NCBI GenBank assembly: GCA_013180625.2
Contig: SNVD02004473.1
Coordinates: forward strand, 1 to 64,000
Direction of reading: 5' to 3'
Source: Boswellia sacra
Lineage: Eukaryota; Streptophyta; Magnoliopsida; Sapindales; Burseraceae
DNA: 64,000 bases
Shown: one piece after another, positions 11,265 through 23,640 of the stretch
How positions within the stretch are numbered: the stretch's first letter is position 1
How the letters are laid out: the number at the start of each line of letters is the position of its first letter
Notes under the pieces: model-generated
Told to the model about the DNA's origin: nothing
The model's input: only the letters and a program-made list of their open reading frames with translations
The model's database searches: none
Made by a program: the position numbers and the translations under genes

Positions 11265-12775
11265 CTAGTTAACCCAATTCTGAAGGACTTGAAAAATTCT
11301 CATTTTGCATATAGTTTTCCACATTAGTTTTAGTCCTTTTAGCTTCCTCATTTTCATCATGCTTGAAAAATTCATCAATGTCAAAATTTTGGTTAAGTTC
11401 CTTTGCATGATGACATGAGGGCATAAGTGAGGATTCGATCTTTTCCTTGTTAGGTGTAGGTTTATTAACCTCTTCCTTACCCTTTGAGATTGATTCATCA
11501 TCTTTCTCATAAGGGTTAAGAATATGTTCTTTATCAACCTTACCATCGTGAAGATTACTGACCGAATCTTCATCTAGATGTTGGCCATTTGGATTACTCA
11601 CATATGGATTGATAGAGTTTGGCTCAAGTTGAGATGGAAACTCACCTTTCTCATGAAGACCAATTGTAAATGCAAGTTTTCAAGAGCATCGTTCAAGTTC
11701 GCCATAGTCTGAGCAGTTTGACTATTAAAAGCCTCTTGCTTTGCAATGAATGAATTCAATGTTTCTTTAAGATTCTCATAAGATGCATGATCATGAGATT
11801 TTTGAAAATTTTGATATTATTGAAAGGGAGGTTGGTAAGATTGTGCATGATTATCATTCCTCCAATCAAAATTCAAGTGATTTTTCTATCCAAAATTTTG
11901 TTTGTAAGGATTAGTATTTGACCTTTGAAAAGTGTCTAAAACATTGGTTTGTTCATGGAGACTTTTCCCAAAGGTAAGCATAATTGGGCAATCATCCACA
12001 GGATGATCACTAGAATTACAAGTGTGACAGAAAATTTCTTGCATAGACCACATTTCTAAGTCCTTGACTTTTCTAGCTAGGGATGTAAATTTAGCATGAA
12101 GATTGTAATTATCCCTAAAGTTATAAATGCCTCTACTACATGTTCTTGGTACCTCATAGGTGCCAACATTGTTCCAATTTTGGGCATTTTTCGCTTGTAA
12201 GTCTAGGTGATGGCTTCATCAGGGTCTTTATTTTCAAATTGTCCATTACACATTAATTCTACCATTTGCCTAGCTTGATATGTAATACCTTCATAGAAAA
12301 TTAAAACTAGTCTCCATGTTTTCAAACCATGGTGAGGACAAGTAATAAGCAATGCTTTATACCTATCCCAACATTGGTAAAAGGTTTCTCCTTATTTTTT
12401 AGTGAAATTGATAATTTGCTTTTTGAGATAATTTGTTCTATAGGGAGGAAAGAATTTTTTAAGAAATTGTTTTTGTATTTCATCCTATGAGCTAATGGAT
12501 CCTGACCTAAGATTTTGTAGCCATGTTTTAGCTTTATCTTTTAAAGAAAAAGGAAAAAGCTTTAATCTAAAGATGTTTATGCTACAATTTAGGTCACTAT
12601 ATGTGTTACAAAACTCTTTAAATTCTCTCAAGTGCAAAAATGGGTTTTCAACATCTAGGCCATGAAAGTGGGGTAAGAATTGAATGAAATCCGGTTCATG
12701 GTTGAAATATATTGCATCATGAGGGAAGACTATGCATGATTGTGCATAAGTTCTTGTAAGATTTATGGAATCCAT
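11265..12775 (-). pseudogene. Gag of an Athila-like gypsy retrotransposon, decayed
   Basis: The N-terminal part (12775-12485) is clear plant gypsy gag: FIQFLPHFHGLDVENPFLHL, then LFPFSLKDKAKTWL and LRSGSI. Further segments follow in shifting frames, including FYQCWDRYKALLITCPHHGL-like sequence near 12350. A zinc knuckle with C-x2-C-x4-H-x4-C spacing (CHTCNSSDHPVDDC) lies near 12030-11985. The C-terminal acidic region extends to about 11265. Several stops and frameshifts occur. Protease, reverse transcriptase and integrase are absent, so only the 5' part of the element is present. Confidence 0.8.
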
Positions 12776-13029
12776 TTATGTTCTTAGTTGGGTTTGAGCA
12801 TGTATTTAAAGAAGATGAGTGACTCCTAACAATTCTACCAACTAATGCAAAGAGAAAGAAAAGATAGACACATGCAAGAAAAAAAATAGAAATGGGGAGA
12901 GAAAAGATGTACGCATACAAGAAATATAAAAATAGAAATGGGAAAAAGAAAAGATGAACATATGCAACAAAAATAAAAATAGAAACGGGGAAAGAAAAGA
13001 CTTACAATTTTGTACGCCAAATTTTACCT

Positions 13030-13047
13030 TCCCTAGCAACGACACCA
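13030..13047 (-). other. tRNA-Asp-type primer binding site, decayed
   Basis: On the minus strand this reads TGGTGTCGTTGCTAGGGA. It differs from the tRNA-Asp primer site TGGCGCCGTTGCCGGGGA typical of Athila elements by four C-to-T or G-to-A transitions, consistent with cytosine deamination. It lies seven bases inside the LTR end, as expected. Confidence 0.75.
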
Positions 13048-13053
13048 AAAATT

Positions 13054-14286
13054 TGACATATCCGAAAAAGGATTTTCTCCAAAGTATAGGAGTGTCAAAG
13101 TAATAAACCCGGTGAGATCGGAGTCAATCCACGAGGAAGGAGATTTTAGCGCTACAATTATAAGCTAGGCAAATATGATATGAATAATTTAAAGAGATGG
13201 CAAGATAATATCAACAAAGATAAGTAAAGAACAAGTTCATAAATAATAAATTAGAATAATTAAAAAACAAAATAAATTAACACAATAATAATGAAAGCTA
13301 AGGTTAGGAGATCCACCCTTGATATATCAAATAAGGATAAGTAGCCTGTTTTAATTATATGAATTATATTTGTTTTGTTACCAATATTTATACCACTTCT
13401 TGGAAATGGGTTCAAGCATCCAATGTGTCAATCACCATATGTCCACTACAAATCAAGGTTCCTAACTGGACTTGCATCGGTAAGGAAGAGCCATACGACA
13501 TCTAGAAAGGATCCAAGCATTTGATGTGCCAAGGATTGTCGATAATGGATCAAGACCTCTACTTTACAAGTGGTGTCAAGATTGATTAAGAAAATAAAAA
13601 TAAAACATATAAAATAAACAACACAAGATTATAATTATTAAGCACATATCAAAGGATTAGAGAATCCTTACTGGTTTCACCCTTTCACCTTAGCAAGAAA
13701 AAATTTAGCAAGACATTATAAAAGAAAGAAAATAAATTGCAAGAAAAGAAAAATTCATTAATAACATTAAAACACAAGAAAGAAAAGCACAATAACAAGG
13801 GATCCCAGCCAAGGCCAAGATACCCTAATGGGTCACAAGGCACCTCTATTTATAGATACATTCAGGGTCAAACTTTTCAAATTACAAAGGAATAATTGTC
13901 AAATATTAGATGCACCAACTTTGACAATTGGGGTAATTAGGTGAACCAACTTTGACCATCACATTTTGACATTGAATTATTGAGAATTTTAATCACATGT
14001 CAGCATGAAAGTCATAGATATTTCTCTCAGCTTTCTAGAACATCTTGATTCATATGATTTAGATACGTATCTTGAGAGATATGGTCAAAATACTGAGGCA
14101 TGGTTAGGCTAAGCTGAAACTACAGATGGGTTCACTTCAAGCCCATTTTTGGCCCACTAAGAGCCCAAATTTGATGATGCTAAATACAATCTTATAGATA
14201 ATTTAATCAGCTTTCCAAAACATTAAGATTTGCACCATTCTGATCTATAAATAGGAAGTTATGCCCATTTCACTAAACCTGTAACA
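13054..14286 (-). mobile_element. 5' LTR of the Athila-like gypsy element
   Basis: Read on the minus strand, the LTR runs from TGTTACAGG (14286) to ATATGTCA (13054), about 1.23 kb, with TG...CA ends and a TATAAATAGAGGTGCC promoter-like block near 13850. It precedes the primer site and gag. It is homologous to 1-1317 in the opposite orientation. Confidence 0.8.
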
Positions 14287-14404
14287 AAACCAAAATTAAG
14301 AGAAAGTTAATTCCAAAGATACAAAGACTACAAATATGCTTAAGTTGAGGAATTTAATGATACTATTAATGCAATATGATGAATTAAGCTCTTATTAAAC
14401 ATAC

Positions 14405-15405
14405 ATATTTAAGTATTCATCAGAAGGATGCAATATGGGTAATTACAGATAGGTTAACCAAAGTATCACACTTTCTTCCAATACGTACAACCGATTCAGT
14501 AGATGTTTTAAGTCGGTTGTACGTTAAAGAAATTGTGGGATTGCATGGAGTTCTAGTTTCAGTGGTGTTAGACAAAGATCCCAGATTTACAACTCAATTT
14601 TGGCAAAGCCTTCAAAGAGCTATGGGCACTCAGTTGTTATTTAGTACGGCCTTCCATCCTCAGACTGATGGTCAATCAAAGCATACTATTCAAAATTTGG
14701 AAGATATGTTGAGGGCTTTTGTGATGGATTTCTAAGGTAATTAGGAGGATCATCTTCCACTTGTGAAATTCGTATACAACAACAGCTATCAGTCAAGTAT
14801 TGGAACGGCACCTTATGAGGCACTCTATGGTAGACCATGTAAGTCCCCTTTATGTTGGGTAGAAGTGGGAGAAGGTTCCTTATTAGGACCTGAGCTTCTA
14901 TGAGAGAAAACTGAAAAGGTGAAATTGATATGTCAATGTTTACTTACAGCCATAGTTGATAGAAAAGCTATGCAAACAAAAGGAGACGACCGTTAGAATT
15001 CAAAGTAGGTGAACATGTGTTTTTAAAGGTGTCTCCACGTAAAGACTTGATGCGTTTTTGGGCAGAAACGTAAACTTGCTCTACGCTATATTGGTCCATT
15101 TGAAATCCTAAGGCGGGTAGGTGAAGTAGATTATGAACTAGCATTGCTGCCACGACTATCGGGAATTCATAACACATTTCATGTATTGATGCTGAGAAAG
15201 TATAAGCCTTACCCAACACATGTGCTAGATTGGAGTGACTTGGATATTCAACAAGATGTTTCGTATGAAGATGTTCCTATTCAAATCTTGGACTCAAGAG
15301 TGCAAGTCCTACGTGGCAAGACCATTCCATTACTCAAGGTCTTGTGGAAGCATCATGACATTGAAGAAGCCACATGGGAGTTATAGTTAGAGATTTAGAG
15401 AAAGT
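14405..15405 (+). pseudogene. Integrase and chromodomain end of a gypsy chromovirus polyprotein
   Basis: The sequence opens inside the integrase core (KDAIWVITDRLTKVSHFLPI). It continues through LDKDPRFTTQFWQ, the FHPQTDGQSKHTIQNLEDML motif holding the catalytic-glutamate region, and YNNSYQSSIGTAPYEALYG, then an SPRKDLMRF-like C-terminal block. From about 15260 a chromodomain-like tail appears (VLWKHHDIEEATWEL). Stops and frameshifts after 14735 break the frame repeatedly. Everything upstream of mid-integrase is missing; the copy starts about 120 bp from the Athila-like LTR. Confidence 0.85.
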
Positions 15406-16239
15406 ACCCTGAACTTTTGAATGCAAGAGGTAATTTCTGACTCATATTTTCAAATTTCGGGGATGAAATTTTTTTTAAGAGGGTAGGTTGTAGAGTCTCA
15501 AAAGAAAATTAATATGTATGCATTTATATATTGCAAAATTTAGAAATTTTGTCTAAAGGATTGAGTGGGTTGGAAGTTGGTGGGTCTAGGCCCATAAACC
15601 AAGGCCTTATGTTTATATAAGAGAGGGTTTTCTAGAATTAAAAAGAAGAAAAAAAAAGAAAAAAAAAGAGAGAAGAGTTTCACGGTTCCAGGAAGAGAAG
15701 AAGAGAAGAGAGAGAAGAAGAAAAAGAGAGGGAAGAAAATAGAGGAAAAATTTTAAAGAACTTTATAAGCTTGGAAAACAAGTAGAGATTTTCTAACACT
15801 ATGCTTATCTCATGTCATGTAGTGTGTTGTTTAATTGATATTGGTTTGTTATGCATGTGATCTATTCTAAATTGATTATTTTGTTGCTTGGATGATGAAC
15901 TATGAGTGAAACTATTTATTGTAAGTTGATTGTTTGTGGTTTGAATGAGGAATTATGTGTAAAAACTAAGTGTTTATAAAGTGAAGTAGAGATGGTTTTG
16001 AGAGGAGTTGTAGTTCATGTGACTGTCTTGAGTTGTTTGAGTTGATGTATTTTTCTGGATTGAGAATTGTATGGCTTTTCATTTGTTTGGACAAATAGAC
16101 ATATGAAGCTTTAATTAGCCGTTGATTTTGTTGAATTTGGAGTTAAAATGGATTTTTGGTGAATTTTTGAAGTTTGGGAGTTGAAATCTGGAAATGGGAT
16201 GCTTTAACCAACTTAATAGAACAAGTTCACAACTCTAGA

Positions 16240-16780
16240 TTCAATTCTGATGATTCCCTCGATAGCACTCGACATTCGTTTGTCGAGTGTCAAGTGAAAA
16301 ACGTCGAGTGCCCGTGACGTGTCAAGTGTCGAGGGTGACTCGACATGAAGTGTCGAGGGTCTAGTTGTTAACGTGTCGAGTGTTGAGGGTGACTCGACAT
16401 GATGTGTCGAGGGTCGAGCATGACGTGTCGAGGGTCGAGTCGTTAACGTGTTGAGTGTCAATGGTCGAGTATGACATGTTGGGGGTCAAGCCTGACGTGT
16501 CGAGGGTTGAGTCGTTAACGTGTCGAGCATCGAGGGTGACTCGACATGAAGTATTGAGGGTCGAGCATGACATGTCGAGGGTTGAGGGTGACGTGTCAAA
16601 GGTCAAGTCGTTAATGTGTTGAGTGTCGAGGGTGATTCGACATGAAGTGTCGAGGGTCGAGCGTGATATGTCGAACAAATAGTGTCATACATTGCATGTG
16701 CGACTCGATGCGCATGTCGAGTGTCATGTGTCGGGTGTCGAGTGTTGAGCTGCATAGTGTCGAGTGTCGAGCGAAACTAT
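16240..16780. repeat. GTCGAG-rich minisatellite inside the chromovirus LTR
   Basis: About 540 bp built from variants of GTGTCGAGGGTCGAG, GACTCGACATGAAGTGTCGA and GTCGTTAACGTG. The phrase GTTAACGTG or a near match recurs at about 16367, 16442, 16514 and 16610. The spacing is irregular, so this is a scrambled higher-order array. CpG is unusually common for the window. Confidence 0.85.
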
Positions 16781-16892
16781 AGAACCACCCAAATCGACTG
16801 TACACTTCCCAAAAAGTTCTGGATTTTGCATAAAAATTGTATTTTCTTGAGATTTATCATAGTAATGATATTGGAAGGTTGTAAATGTATGC

Positions 16893-17146
16893 ATTGGACC
16901 TTAGATGGGCTGTTATGTATACGGATCCAAGGAGAATGCGGATATAAAATTTTTGGTGTTGGATCTTGGATGGGCTGTTTTGTATACAGATCCAAGAGGA
17001 GCACGAATACTATACACATGATGTGTTGGACCTTGGATAGGCCGTTTCGTATACGGATCCAGAGAGAACGTGAATACGATAAACATGTTGTGTTGGACCT
17101 TGAATGGGTCGCTTTGTATACGGATCCAAGGGGAACACGATTATAA
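16893..17146. repeat. Four-copy tandem repeat, about 66 bp
   Basis: TTGGACCTTGGATGGGC-like units start near 16893, 16959, 17025 and 17092. Each is followed by a GTATACGGATCCA-like block and an AACACGAATA-like block. Copies differ by scattered substitutions. Confidence 0.88.
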
Positions 17147-17500
17147 ACTTGATGTGCAAATAAACATAGTTGTTGATTTATTATTACTGGGTGTGAAATT
17201 CTGTATTTGAGTAATTGTTGAATGCGTGTGAGTTAATATAATGTTAGAATTTTTCAACTGGGCTTTATGCTCACCCGCTCCCTCCACAAGTATATAGAAG
17301 GATATTCATACTAGTGATGTCCCAGAGCTTTCCTAGGGAGTCTGAAGTCTGCATGCACGCCATGATTTTTGGGGTCAGTTTTCTTTCTTTTAGCTTATGA
17401 TGGGAGATTTTGTTATGTGACTAGCAATTTATGTATTGAATTTAGTCACCAGTGTATGTAAAATTTATTTTGAACAAATAGTCATAAGTTGTGATAAATT

Positions 17501-18008
17501 CGTGTGTTATATAAAAAAAAAGTTGAGATATTGATGATGTATGTTTATTATTTTTCTTAATCAATCATCCTTAAAGTCTCTAAATAAGAGATTTTTTTTA
17601 ACTTTTCAAGTTTCAACTAGTCAAATTTAATCTTATATGATTTTACCTTTTATTTGTTTTTACTATTTTGTTTCATTCAATCAGAACCCAAGTTATTTAG
17701 GTTCTCTCCAATTCTTAAATTAAATTCTAATTTATAATAGACCTAATAGATTTTAATCTAGAATTTAATGACAATCATAATTCATCCATCTTTCTCTATG
17801 GCCTCTTTTCGTTTCTTAGCTTTTAATTAACCAATTGAAGTTTTGATTGTTATTAAAAGATTAAAATTCAATAAATTTCTAGTGAACAGTAATTTTTTCC
17901 TGTTTCTATAAATTTCTATTGTAATTATATTCTATATTAATTTTTTTATGTCTTTTAGTGAGCAATTTTTTTAATAGAAAAGAGCTTATATTATCCATGA
18001 ATTTCTTG
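17501..18008. other. Spacer, nothing recognised
   Basis: AT-rich sequence between the chromovirus LTR and solo LTR A. It may include the true end of the chromovirus LTR. Confidence 0.4.
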
Positions 18009-19618
18009 TGTCACACCCCAATTTCTATGTAATCTAAGTGTAACTACAAATAGTCATCTTAAAATGAACTCAGATATTTATCACATTTTTTCAAAAACTG
18101 AGTTCCAAGTTGCAGCCATAAAATATCATTTCATGTACAATAATAAAAAAATACTCTAACAAATAACAATCACAAAATCGTATCGTAGTGGTCCGTGGTT
18201 GTCAATGGAACTCTGTTGGTCCTGCCAAGAATCCTCCATCTACCTCCACTACTACTGTTCACCTGAGGTACACAATAAATTTAATGAGTATAACTCAGTA
18301 AGTAAGCTAAATGAAAATGTTAAAATAGTCAATTAACAGCACTAATCATGTTCTAGTACGATTATTGTTCATTTCTTATTATATAAGTAATGAATAAATT
18401 GTTAAAGAAGTCAAAAAACAGTATTCACTGTGCAGGGATTGTGCTCCTGCGTGAAGGAATCTGCGTGACAGTGCTCTGTTTCTTGTTCGTGGCCATTTTC
18501 AAATTTTAGTTTGGCGCTCCTGCGCCATGTGAGTTGCATGCCTACGCCAACTTTTTTGCTACACCTATTTAGGTCGATTAAGGCTGCACCCATGTGCCAC
18601 CATATTGGCGTGCCTGTGCCAATTCTATATTTGGCCTATAAATTTTCACTCTTATCTGACCCTCACATACCAACACCCTTACTAATTACAATCCATACAT
18701 GCACTTCTCAAGTTATTTGCATTCTTTGCACACACACTTGCAAATGTATAGCTCACTTTGAATATGCTTTTCTCAAGCCAGTACATTGTCATACACATTC
18801 ATGAGTACATGTTTCAATACATACATATGCTTTTCTCAAGTAATGAATACCATTCCCCCATATATGCTTATTTTATGTCAATGAAATCTCAAAGACTCAC
18901 ATCGCATAGTATTACACATGTGACACATAGATCTCATTCATTTCACATAAATCGATAGCTTCTGTGATACTTATCAAACATACACTTAGGAAATTGTGCT
19001 CTTTAATTAAAGTAGGACTTTCATATCGCATTCATATCACATAATTAGGCCTATATAATCAACCATCGGTGGTATCCGTAGGCAAGGCATCGCCTCAATG
19101 ACCATTTCTCATATAAGCGGATCCGCCATCACGTAAGGTGATAGCCATTATAGTCCCACCAGACCCTGTCCTGCCATATGGAACATATACATGATGATGC
19201 CTATCCTCATAATAACTCAAGGTTAGTCTGACAATCTAGGTGATACCGGCCCATGCTATTGAATCCCATATAGAGAAACGCATGGTCCAAACCTCCCTTC
19301 AAGCTATAAGAGCTTAATGTCCTAAGGTTTGGCATGCCATTCATATATCACAATTTACATTTTAGTCACACAAACGAAGCTTTAAGTTAAGCTTCTCATT
19401 CGTCACAACACATCACATTCAATACTTGAGTTCACATTTCAACCTCATAACACAAGCTCGAGGTCAAGCTTTCCATTCATCACTACCACAACAACATAGT
19501 TGCTATACCAGCATGTAGCAGCTTTACATTACACAAGTATAATATAAGGCGCAATAATAAATTTATTGTGTTTCATAAGGGTTTAGCTTACTTACCTTAT
19601 AAACACTACGGGAAAATC

Positions 19619-20035
19619 GACTTTTTGCGACGAAATATTTCGTCGTAAAAAGTCAAAATTTTGTCGCAATAGGTTTTTGCGACGAAAATAAATTCGTCGC
19701 GTTCCAGTCGCAAAATGTCAGTAGCAATAGGTTTTTCTGCGACGAATCTTGAATTTTCGCAAAAAGACTTTTTACGAGCAAATTTTTGTCACAAAAAGTT
19801 ATATCTTGCGATAAATATTTTGTCGCAAATAGAATTACGTCATGTTAACTTTTTGCGACAATATAAAATTCGTCGCAAAAGAGAATATTTTGCGACAAAT
19901 TTGAATTTTGTCGCAAAAAATTTTGTACCAAAATCGTATTTAAAACAAATTATTTTCATTGCAAATATCTTTTGCAACTATTTTTTTGTCACTAAATCCG
20001 ATCTTTAGCGACAAAAAATTCGTCGCGAAAGACCT
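19619..20035. repeat. Left subterminal TTTTTGCGACGAA array of element 2
   Basis: More than ten direct and inverted copies of TTTTGCGACGAA or AATTCGTCGCAAAA. Adjacent inverted copies form hairpins such as CGACGAAATATTTCGTCG (19628-19645). Confidence 0.85.
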
Positions 20036-22860
20036 AATTTTTTTAACATAATTGATTTTTTTAATAATTCATAAAATTTATTTTAATTTGTTATATATTT
20101 GAAAATAAAACAACAAAATTATGTCATTATGCAACATAATTCTTTGTAAGAATAATTTTATTAAATAATAACAAATTACAAAAATTTAATACAACATAGG
20201 AACTTTGGTTGTACATGGAAAAATAAACAAAATAAAAATATAAGATAACACAACAAACACAAAACTTTATCCTCCACTAAATTTTTTGTTGCTTGATTTT
20301 ATATCAATCTTCAAGCCTTCAAATGTACCACATTTTCAATTATACCTAATAAAAACAAAAAAGAAGTAAAATATTAATTAGTAATAATTAAGGATATGAG
20401 AGATAAGTGTATACAAGAAAAAATGTTAAAGAAATAAAAAAGTTAAGATTTTTAATTGCATTCCCTCTTCCAAAATACCAAGTAAACAAAAAAGTGTAAT
20501 ATTAATTGACAATTAAAAAGTAAAAAATATATGAATCTTGTAAGTAAATATATTACAACATAAAAGAAAAAATGAGTAAAAATATTTACCTTGATAATAA
20601 TGTTAGGGAAAGAAGAGAAGTAGTTAAAAATAAAAATGAAGAGGAAATTATAATATATAGATGGAAGAAAATGAAGTAAACCAAAGAATTAGGTGGTGTA
20701 TATATAATAAAGGCATTGATTTTTTACGATGAAATTTGGACATTTTGCGACGAAAAATTTGCCGCAAAAGAATTTAAAAAAATGAAATAAATAGGAGTGG
20801 GTAAAAGTTCGCCTAAAATTTTCTTTTTGCGACAAAATTTTGGTCTGTAGCGACAGAGTTTTTGTCGCTAAAGGTGTAAAAATTTTGAAATTTAATAGGC
20901 GAAAAAAATCCGCCTAAAATTTAGTTTTGCGACAAATTTGGATTTAAATTTTCCTCGAGAAAGACCCCATTTTGCAATGAATTTTAAAGTGGTCACTAAA
21001 AGTCTAAAATGCTAATCTTTAGCGACAAAATGTTAATCTTTTGCGACAAAAAATTTGTCGCTATAAGTCTTTAAAAAAATATTAAAATAAAAATCTAAAT
21101 CTAAAATTAAAAATATTTAAATGAACCATACTTAGACTTGCATAATTATAAGTTTATTTATTAATTAAATTTTCATCCATAATTAAATTTATATAATATT
21201 GGATTGATATTAAATAATTTGATGACAAATTAATAAATAATATAACAACCATATGCAATAGAAATATAAAACATTATATGATATTTAATTATTTTTTATT
21301 ATATATTAAAATGTTAATAAAATAGGTACAACAACTCAAGAATTATTTAACAAATGTAAACTATAGTTAGACATTTATACATATGTCATAGTTGTTATTT
21401 GAGGAATCACAAAAAAAAATTTCTTTAGTGATCAATAAATAATTAATTATTGATATTATAATCATATATGTAAAAAAAAGATTCCATTCATTTTAGTTAT
21501 AATTTATTTTAATTATCTATTTCTTTTAAAAACACTAAAAATATGTTTTACAAATTTAAAAAATTATTTTGTGATGGAGGTAATTTAATTATTAACATAT
21601 AAACGTATGTTATAATTGTCATATGTATTAAAGTATTAATAAATGCATAATGCTTAGACATCTATACATATGGCATAATTGTCATGTGCGAGTTATTAAA
21701 AATAAGTTTTTAATACTTTGATAAATAAATGATCAAATATTCATATTATAATTATTATGTAACAAATGCATTTACTTTTAGTGAATATTTTTTTATTATT
21801 TATTTCTTTTACAAATGCTAACAATTAATATTTAAAATATCTTGACAAATGCAAATCATAAGTTTGTAATAGTTGTAATTTAATAATTAGATATCTATAT
21901 ATTTCATAGTTGTTATTATAAGAAATTGAAAATAAGCTTTTCCAATTTGATTAGTAAATGATTAATTATTTATATTATAATCATATAAAAATGTAACAAA
22001 ATTGCATTTATTTTCAAGTATAGAATGTCTTTAAATGAATTATCCATTTTTTTATAAAAATAACAATTATTAAAAATATTTTTTACAATTATAAAAAATA
22101 ATTTTTTCATAGAAGTAATTTAATTATTGGACATATATACATATACATATGTTACAAGTATCATGTGTATTAGGAATTGAAAATTAGTTTTTGCCATTTA
22201 CCAATAAATGATTAATTATTTATATACTAATCGATATACAACTAATGCATTTATTTTTTGTTATAGAGTTCATTTTAATTATTTATCTCCTTTAAAATAA
22301 ACTCTAACAATTATTTAAAATATCTCAACAATTTACTCAAAGCTATACGATAAAAATTAAAAGTCTAAGAAAAATATACTGTCTAAATTAATATACTTTA
22401 TAACAAAAAAATAAAAAACATAATTATAGGTAACATTACATAATTATTAATTAATTATTTATTTATTTTATTTGACATATAATTAAACATTGAAAAATAA
22501 ATTAGATTTTTAGAAGTTGGATTTTTTTTTCAATCTCATTTTCATCAATTAAAAATTAGTCATAGTTATAAGTTTATCATAATTGTAATTTAGTAGTTAG
22601 ACATATATAAATCACACATAAATTAGATTATATATAAATAATTAGCAATAAATTTTATGCTTGATTATTGGATTATTAATGGTTCATATCTTGCACACAC
22701 ACACACACACACACACATATAGAGTTTATTTTAATTATTTATCTTTTTTACAAACACTAAATTTAGAATATCTTAATAGTTTTTCACATTTAAGAGCATG
22801 AATGGAATAACAAAGAGAGGAAAAGAAAAGAGAAAAGTTATTAAGTTTTAATTTTAAAAA
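20036..22860. other. AT-rich interior of element 2
   Basis: No reading frame or captured gene piece is recognisable. A few further subterminal-type copies lie at about 20740-21065. A (CA)12 run is at 22693-22716. The recurrent phrase ATACATATG(G/T)CATAATTGTCAT suggests old internal repeats (about 21600-21680 and 22140). Confidence 0.5.
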
Positions 22861-22869
22861 AATTACTTA

Positions 22870-23640
22870 TTGCGAGGAATTTTTTCTCGTAACAGGTCAT
22901 TTTTTGCGAGGAATCATATTTTCATCGCAAAATGTCTAGTATTGTCACATGTTCATAATAAGTTATAAGGGCTTTTTGCGAGAAATTTTTTCTCGCAAAA
23001 GATTGCAGTTTTTGCGAAGAATTTATTGTTGCAAAAGGTTACATTTTGTGACGAATCAAATTTTCGTCGCAAAATGTACAGTATTGCCACGTGTGCATGC
23101 TAAATTAGAATGACTTTCACGAAGAATTTTTTATCCCAAAAAGTCTATTTTTTGCGAGAAAATTTTCCTCGCAAAAGGTTACATTTTGCGACGAATCAAA
23201 TTTTCGTCGCAAAATGTATAGTATTGCCACGTGTGTATAGTCAATTAGAATGGCTTTTCGAAAGAAATTTTTTGTCGCAAAAGGTTTCTTTTTTGTGGAA
23301 AATTTTCCTCACAAAAGGTATCATTTTGCGGGGAATCATGTTTTCGTCGCAAAATGTCCAGTATTGCCACGTCTGCATGATAAATTAAAATGGCTTTTCG
23401 CGAGGAATTTTTTGTCGTAAAATGTCTCTTTTTTGCGAGAAACTTTTACTCGCGAAAGGTCACATTTTGCGAGGAATCATGTTTTCATCGCAAAATGTCC
23501 AGTATTGTCACGTGTCCATGATAAATTAAAATGGCTTTTCGGGAGGAATTTTTTGTTACAAAAAGTCTTTTTTTCGCGAGAAATATAATTTTATCGCAAA
23601 AAATGTTCATGTTGCTACAAAATTTTTGTCACAAAATCCC
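22870..23640. repeat. Five-copy tandem repeat, about 140 bp, with internal palindromes
   Basis: CAGTATTGCCACGTG or a close match recurs at about 22932, 23079, 23219, 23359 and 23500. Each unit holds a palindrome of the form TTTTGCGACGAAT...ATTTTCGTCGCAAAA plus a second GCGAGAAA...TTTCTCGCAAAA inverted pair. It forms the right subterminal region of element 2. Confidence 0.88.

Larger units (their letters stand above)
15489..17500 (+). mobile_element. 3' LTR of the gypsy chromovirus (right end approximate)
   Basis: A purine-rich tract (TTTAAGAGGGTAGGT) ends at 15488, immediately before TGTAGAGTCTC, the usual arrangement at the 3' LTR of this group. The LTR contains a GA-rich stretch (about 15640-15745) and two internal tandem arrays listed separately. 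I could not fix the right end, and no 5-bp duplication was identified. Confidence 0.65.

Noticed and set aside
12835..13048. Phe/Ser-rich hydrophobic peptides resembling small membrane proteins
   Set aside because: They are the leader between primer site and gag of the Athila-like element, with the short repeated phrase AGAAATGGGGAGAGAAAAGA read in several frames.
16213..16805. Thr/Ser-rich repeat proteins (STLDTRH motif)
   Set aside because: Produced by the GTCGAG minisatellite in several frames. No gene context, and it lies inside an LTR.
18411..18958. Possible small genes on either strand around 18.4-19.0 kb
   Set aside because: Region is inside solo LTR A, and the frames have no domain content.
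19715..20008. Open frames within the TTTTGCGACGAA arrays (also 23110-23388)
   Set aside because: Repeat-driven, low-complexity translation of subterminal transposon DNA.
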